Source of the DNA: an uncultured Spirochaetales bacterium
GTDB lineage: Bacteria > Spirochaetota > Spirochaetia > Sphaerochaetales > Sphaerochaetaceae
Direction: 5' to 3'
Assembly: GCA_937902565.1 (NCBI GenBank)
Contig: CALFMX010000202.1
Coordinates: 1 to 8,841 of the forward strand
DNA length: 8,841 nt
Part shown: positions 6,385-8,841 of the stretch, in pieces
Layout of the letters: every line of letters begins with the position of its first letter
Position numbering within the stretch: position 1 is the first letter of the stretch
Made by a program: the position numbers and the translations under genes
The notes under the pieces: generated by a model
Database searches by the model: none
The model's input: only the letters and a program-made list of their open reading frames with translations
What the model was told of the DNA's origin: nothing

Positions 6385-6428
6385 GAAGCGCACCCTTTAG
6401 CCCTGTTTTCGGGGCTAGGGGGTGCTTC
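6385..6428 (+). terminator. Rho-independent-like terminator of the folate operon
   Basis: Nested stems lie 21 bases after the folK-AhpD stop. TAGCCC (6398-6403) pairs with GGGCTA (6412-6417) around an 8-base loop, GCACCC (6390-6395) pairs with GGGTGC (6420-6425), and GAA (6385-6387) pairs with TTC (6426-6428). TGTGTTTTG follows, a modest T-rich tail. The structure is strong and well placed. Confidence 0.72.
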
Positions 6429-6564
6429 TGTGTTTTGAAGACGCCTCCATGATCAGTATTGATACAAGAGCGTTGGTGGGAAACCACTTCGGCACCAACG
6501 AGATCGGGGGTACAGGAATCCCAGGACCACTGCTGCCCACTATACCGCCATCGTATGTCTAATA

Positions 6565-6597
6565 AAGACGTAGATAGATCTACAACCTATACGTCTT
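6565..6597 (-). terminator. Candidate minus-strand terminator for lpdA
   Basis: AAGACGTA (6565-6572) and TACGTCTT (6590-6597) form a perfect 8-base stem with an inner GTAGA/TCTAC hairpin. Read on the minus strand, the stem is followed by a short T-rich run (TCTTTATTA). It lies about 90 bases after the lpdA stop, with another hairpin in between. Confidence 0.45.
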
Positions 6598-6634
6598 CTT
6601 CGGTAGGCCGCTTGTGTGGGGGGATGGCAGAGAG

Positions 6635-6668
6635 ATCGATCCCCCGCTCTTGAGAGAAGGGGATCGAT
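6635..6668. terminator. Perfect 10-base inverted repeat just downstream of lpdA
   Basis: ATCGATCCCC (6635-6644) and GGGGATCGAT (6659-6668) pair perfectly, with a 14-base loop that can form a small inner CTCT/AGAG pair. The repeat starts 16 bases after the lpdA TAG on the minus strand. Neither side has a T-run, so termination would be weak or Rho-assisted; it may protect the mRNA 3' end. Confidence 0.5.
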
Positions 6669-6683
6669 GGTAGCTGTTTCACC

Positions 6684-7991
6684 CTAGCGATTGAGCGTAT
6701 CGGTCGCCCGCTTCTCCACCAGCTCAGAGGCGATGGCAAAGGTTTCGCTCAGGGTGGGGTGGGCGTGGACCGCCAGGGCGATATCCTCACTCACTGCTCC
6801 CATCTCCAGGGCAATGAGCGCCTCGGCGATCAATTCGCCGGCGTTCTTGCCACAAATGCCCGCTCCGATGAGGCGCTTGGTCTTCGCATCGAAGAGCGCC
6901 TTGCTCACGCCTGTGGCCGCAAGGGCGCTCATCGCCCGCGACGAGGCTTGCCACGGGAAGGAGCCCTTGAGGTATTCGATCCCCTGCTGTTGTGCCTCGG
7001 TTTCGGTGAGACCGACCCAGGCGACCTCCGGCTGGGTGTAGGCGACCGAGGGGATGGTCAGCGGGGTGAACGCTGACGTTTCTCCACAGGCGACCTCTGC
7101 GGCCACCTTTGCTTGGTGGGCCGCCCGATGGGCGAGCATCGGGTCTCCGGTGACATCCCCGATGGCGTAGATGTGATCGACGTTGGTCCTCAGCTGTTCA
7201 TCGACGGCAACGCCGTTCCTGGAAAGGTCGTCCTTGCCGTTGTCGAGGGTGAGGGCCAACTCCTTCTTGGATGCTGTCACCTTCTCCACCTTGGTGGAGA
7301 GATGGATCTGTTTGTATGCCGCCTTGATAGCGCGCAAGAGCGGTGCCTTCAGGTCCTTGTCAGCCGGTGGTATGATGGAGTCGGCCATCTCGATGATGGT
7401 GATCTCCGAGCCCAGGGCGTGGTAGATCGAGGCCATCTCAAGGCCGATGATCCCCCCGCCGATGATGGCGAGGCGCTTGGGGATCTCCTTCAGGGCCAAC
7501 GCATCGGTGGAGTCCCACACCCGCTCATCCTCGTAGGGGATACCCGGGATCTGGATCGGGCGGCTGCCGGTGGCGATGATCAGGTCCTTGAAGAGGATCG
7601 TCGTATCTTCGCCGACAAGAAGTTCACTGCTGCTCTTGAGCGTGCCAACGCCGTGGACCACCTCCACCGAGCGCGCCTTGGCGAGGGAGGCGATCCCATC
7701 GTTGAGCGTCTTGACCACCGTAGCCTTGTGGGTGCGGATCTTCTCCAGGTCGAAGGCGGGAGCGGAGAACTGCAGGCCAAGGTCGGCCACTTTCTCCACC
7801 TCATCGACCACCTCGGCGTAGTGGAGCAGGGTCTTGCTGGGTATACAGCCTACGTTGAGGCATACCCCGCCCAGTACCGGCTCCATCTCCACCAGCGTTA
7901 CGCTGCGGCCCAGGTCGGCTGCCCGGAACGCGGCGGTATAGCCGCCCGGACCACCGCCCAGTACTACCAGGTCTCGTTCAATAATCGTCAT
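6684..7991 (-). CDS. lpdA: Dihydrolipoyl dehydrogenase (E3), internally shortened
   Basis: E3 reoxidises the dihydrolipoyl arm of E2 using FAD and NAD+ in the pyruvate dehydrogenase complex. Visible features are the FAD Rossmann motif GGGPGGYTAA (12-21), the redox disulfide in GGVCLNVGCIPSK (Cys44 and Cys49), ATGSRP (140-145), the NAD Rossmann motif IIGGGIIGLE (176-185), the second FAD motif TNVDHIYAIGD (269-279), and the catalytic pair His411 and Glu416 in HAHPTLSE. Length is 435 residues against about 475 for E. coli Lpd. The shortfall is concentrated near residues 250-260 (DNA about 7215-7240). There TLDNGKD runs straight into RNGVAVDEQLRTN, and the conserved VLVAxGRxPN strand with its flanks is missing. 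The frame is intact, so this is a clean in-frame deletion, and activity is doubtful. The start ATG 7991 overlaps the E2 stop (ATGA). The dimer interface and C-terminus are otherwise normal. Confidence 0.93.
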   Translation of the reverse strand: MTIIERDLVVLGGGPGGYTAAFRAADLGRSVTLVEMEPVLGGVCLNVGCIPSKTLLHYAEVVDEVEKVADLGLQFSAPAFDLEKIRTHKATVVKTLNDGIASLAKARSVEVVHGVGTLKSSSELLVGEDTTILFKDLIIATGSRPIQIPGIPYEDERVWDSTDALALKEIPKRLAIIGGGIIGLEMASIYHALGSEITIIEMADSIIPPADKDLKAPLLRAIKAAYKQIHLSTKVEKVTASKKELALTLDNGKDDLSRNGVAVDEQLRTNVDHIYAIGDVTGDPMLAHRAAHQAKVAAEVACGETSAFTPLTIPSVAYTQPEVAWVGLTETEAQQQGIEYLKGSFPWQASSRAMSALAATGVSKALFDAKTKRLIGAGICGKNAGELIAEALIALEMGAVSEDIALAVHAHPTLSETFAIASELVEKRATDTLNR

Positions 7992-8841
7992 AGCAAAGCC
8001 CTCCGTAGGTCGGAGATGATCTGGGAGAGGTAGGTGGTAAAGCGTACCGCCATCGCCCCGTCGATCACCCGATGGTCGTAGGAGAGGGAGAGGGGCAGGA
8101 TATCCCGCGCCTCAAACTCATCGTCGATGAATACCGGCTTCTTGCTGATCTTCGAAAGGCCCAGGATCGCGACCTCGGGACGGTTGATGATCGGGGTGAA
8201 GTAGGTCCCCCCGATCCCACCCAGCGAGGAGACGCTGAACGATCCACCGCTGAGGTCCTCGCCTTTGAGCTTACGGCCTCGGGCCCGTTCGCTCAGTTCG
8301 ATGAGCTCGGCCCCGATCTCGGTGATGGACTTCTGGTCGACGTTCTTGACCACCGGGACGACCAAGCCTTCGGCTGTATCGACGGCGACGCCGATGTTGT
8401 AGTAGTGCTTGATGATCATCTCACCGCTCGCCTCGTCAAAGGTGGCGTTGAGGGCGGGAAAGGCCGCCAACGCATAGGGCAACGCCTTGATGACGAAGGG
8501 GAGGATCGAGAGCTTGACCTCGCTCTTGACCGAGCGCCTGAACGCCTCCAGGGAGGTCACATCCACCTCATCGAATTGGGTGACGTGGGGGATTGCCTGC
8601 CATGAGCCGGTCAGGTGTGGGCCGCTGATGCGCTGGATGCGGCTGAGCGCCACCCGCTCGATCGCCCCATAGACGCTATAGTCCTCCAAGGTGAGGGCAG
8701 CGGCTGTACTCGCACCCCCTCCCTTGATGGCCCGCTTCACCAGCTGCTGTACATCCTCGTGGAGGATCCTGCCATGGGCCCCGGTACCGGTGACCGTCGA
8801 GAGGTCGACGCCCAGTTCACGCGCATAGCGCCGCAGCGACG
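7988..8841 (-). CDS. aceF: Pyruvate dehydrogenase E2, dihydrolipoyl acetyltransferase, N-terminus off the right edge
   Basis: This is the C-terminal part of the E2 core of the pyruvate dehydrogenase complex, which transfers acetyl groups from lipoyl to CoA. Reading from the right edge, the frame opens within the peripheral subunit-binding domain (SLRRYARELGVDLSTV, TGAHGRILHEDVQQLV), which docks E1 or E3. An Ala/Gly-rich linker and the catalytic domain follow: IPHVTQFDEVDVTSLEAFR, YNIGVAVDTAEGLVVPV, GGSFSVSSLGGIGGT, PEVAILGLSK and the active-site motif SYDHRVIDG, with catalytic His and Asp. The end ISDLRRALL resembles the AceF ending, which favours pyruvate over 2-oxoglutarate E2. A GTG at 8740 could be mistaken for the start, but the upstream frame is clearly coding, so the gene continues beyond the window with its lipoyl domains. 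The TGA (7990-7988) overlaps lpdA, giving an aceF-lpdA operon on the minus strand. Confidence 0.93.
   Translation of the reverse strand, partial: SLRRYARELGVDLSTVTGTGAHGRILHEDVQQLVKRAIKGGGASTAAALTLEDYSVYGAIERVALSRIQRISGPHLTGSWQAIPHVTQFDEVDVTSLEAFRRSVKSEVKLSILPFVIKALPYALAAFPALNATFDEASGEMIIKHYYNIGVAVDTAEGLVVPVVKNVDQKSITEIGAELIELSERARGRKLKGEDLSGGSFSVSSLGGIGGTYFTPIINRPEVAILGLSKISKKPVFIDDEFEARDILPLSLSYDHRVIDGAMAVRFTTYLSQIISDLRRALL

Larger units (their letters stand above)
6365..6683. other. Intergenic region between convergent operons
   Basis: About 320 bases separate the plus-strand folate operon from the minus-strand lpdA end. It holds the folate-operon terminator and three further perfect inverted repeats: CGTTGGTG/CACCAACG (6471-6478 and 6492-6499), AAGACGTA/TACGTCTT (6565-6572 and 6590-6597), and ATCGATCCCC/GGGGATCGAT (6635-6644 and 6659-6668). 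No coding region is supported: a 37-codon frame at 6449-6562 and a 64-codon frame at 6459-6653 lack ribosome sites and recognisable family patterns and run through the stems. No tRNA or known RNA is recognised. Confidence 0.6.

Noticed and set aside
6449..6562. 37-codon ATG frame between the operons
   Set aside because: No Shine-Dalgarno, overlaps an inverted repeat and matches no family I know; left as noncoding.
6459..6653. 64-codon frame between the operons
   Set aside because: Non-ATG start, runs through two perfect hairpins and has no recognisable composition or ribosome site.
7113..8033. 306-codon plus-strand open frame
   Set aside because: Antisense shadow of lpdA, whose motifs are unmistakable on the minus strand.
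7988..8740. GTG 8740 as a true start of a short E2
   Set aside because: The frame upstream encodes a typical subunit-binding domain up to the window edge, so the gene simply continues.

Overview
The window looks like a mosaic of three sequence blocks. (1) Bases 1 to about 410 carry, on the minus strand, the N-terminal part of a phage protein that resembles the DUF115-like 'norphogenetic' family. (2) From about 406 to 1500 the plus strand carries the 3' part of a YejE-type peptide transporter permease and the first nucleotide-binding domain of its partner ATPase YejF. Both closely resemble alphaproteobacterial (Brucella/Rhizobiales-type) YejE and YejF as I remember them. (3) From about 1520 to the end the codon choice changes: CCC replaces CCG for proline, and CTC, AGC and GGG become common. 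The genes then read as one GC-rich bacterium whose genus I cannot name. The two joins, near 406-425 and near 1488-1530, each fall inside a gene. This suggests either recent recombination or a chimeric read or assembly. From the sequence alone I favour an assembly or amplification chimera, but I cannot prove it.

Block 3 starts inside the ATPase. The rest of that ORF is not YejF: it has DppD/DppF-type features, with two CPFAxRC cysteine regions and a second nucleotide-binding domain. Next comes a small AhpD/carboxymuconolactone decarboxylase (CMD) family gene with its own candidate promoter. A tight pterin/folate operon follows: folE (frame broken at a run of eight G), a FolM/PTR1-like pteridine reductase, folB, and a folK fused in frame to a second AhpD/CMD domain. 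Overlaps and a very short spacer link the four genes, and a strong stem-loop ends the operon at 6385-6428.

A 320-base intergenic region rich in perfect inverted repeats separates the folate operon from a convergent minus-strand pair: the end of the pyruvate dehydrogenase E2 gene (aceF, running off the right edge) and lpdA (E3). These two overlap by ATGA. The E3 protein is about 35-40 residues shorter than usual, because an in-frame gap removes the conserved strand that carries the GRxPN motif.

Together the block 3 genes cover dihydroneopterin triphosphate synthesis (FolE), dihydropterin reduction (SDR), aldol cleavage or epimerisation (FolB) and pyrophosphorylation (FolK). Two redox-type CxxC AhpD-like proteins are interleaved with them. 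The most biologically interesting points are the FolK-AhpD fusion, with an intact internal Shine-Dalgarno and start, and the two AhpD paralogs that bracket the folate genes. The most important technical points are the two chimeric joins, the folE homopolymer frameshift and the lpdA internal deletion.
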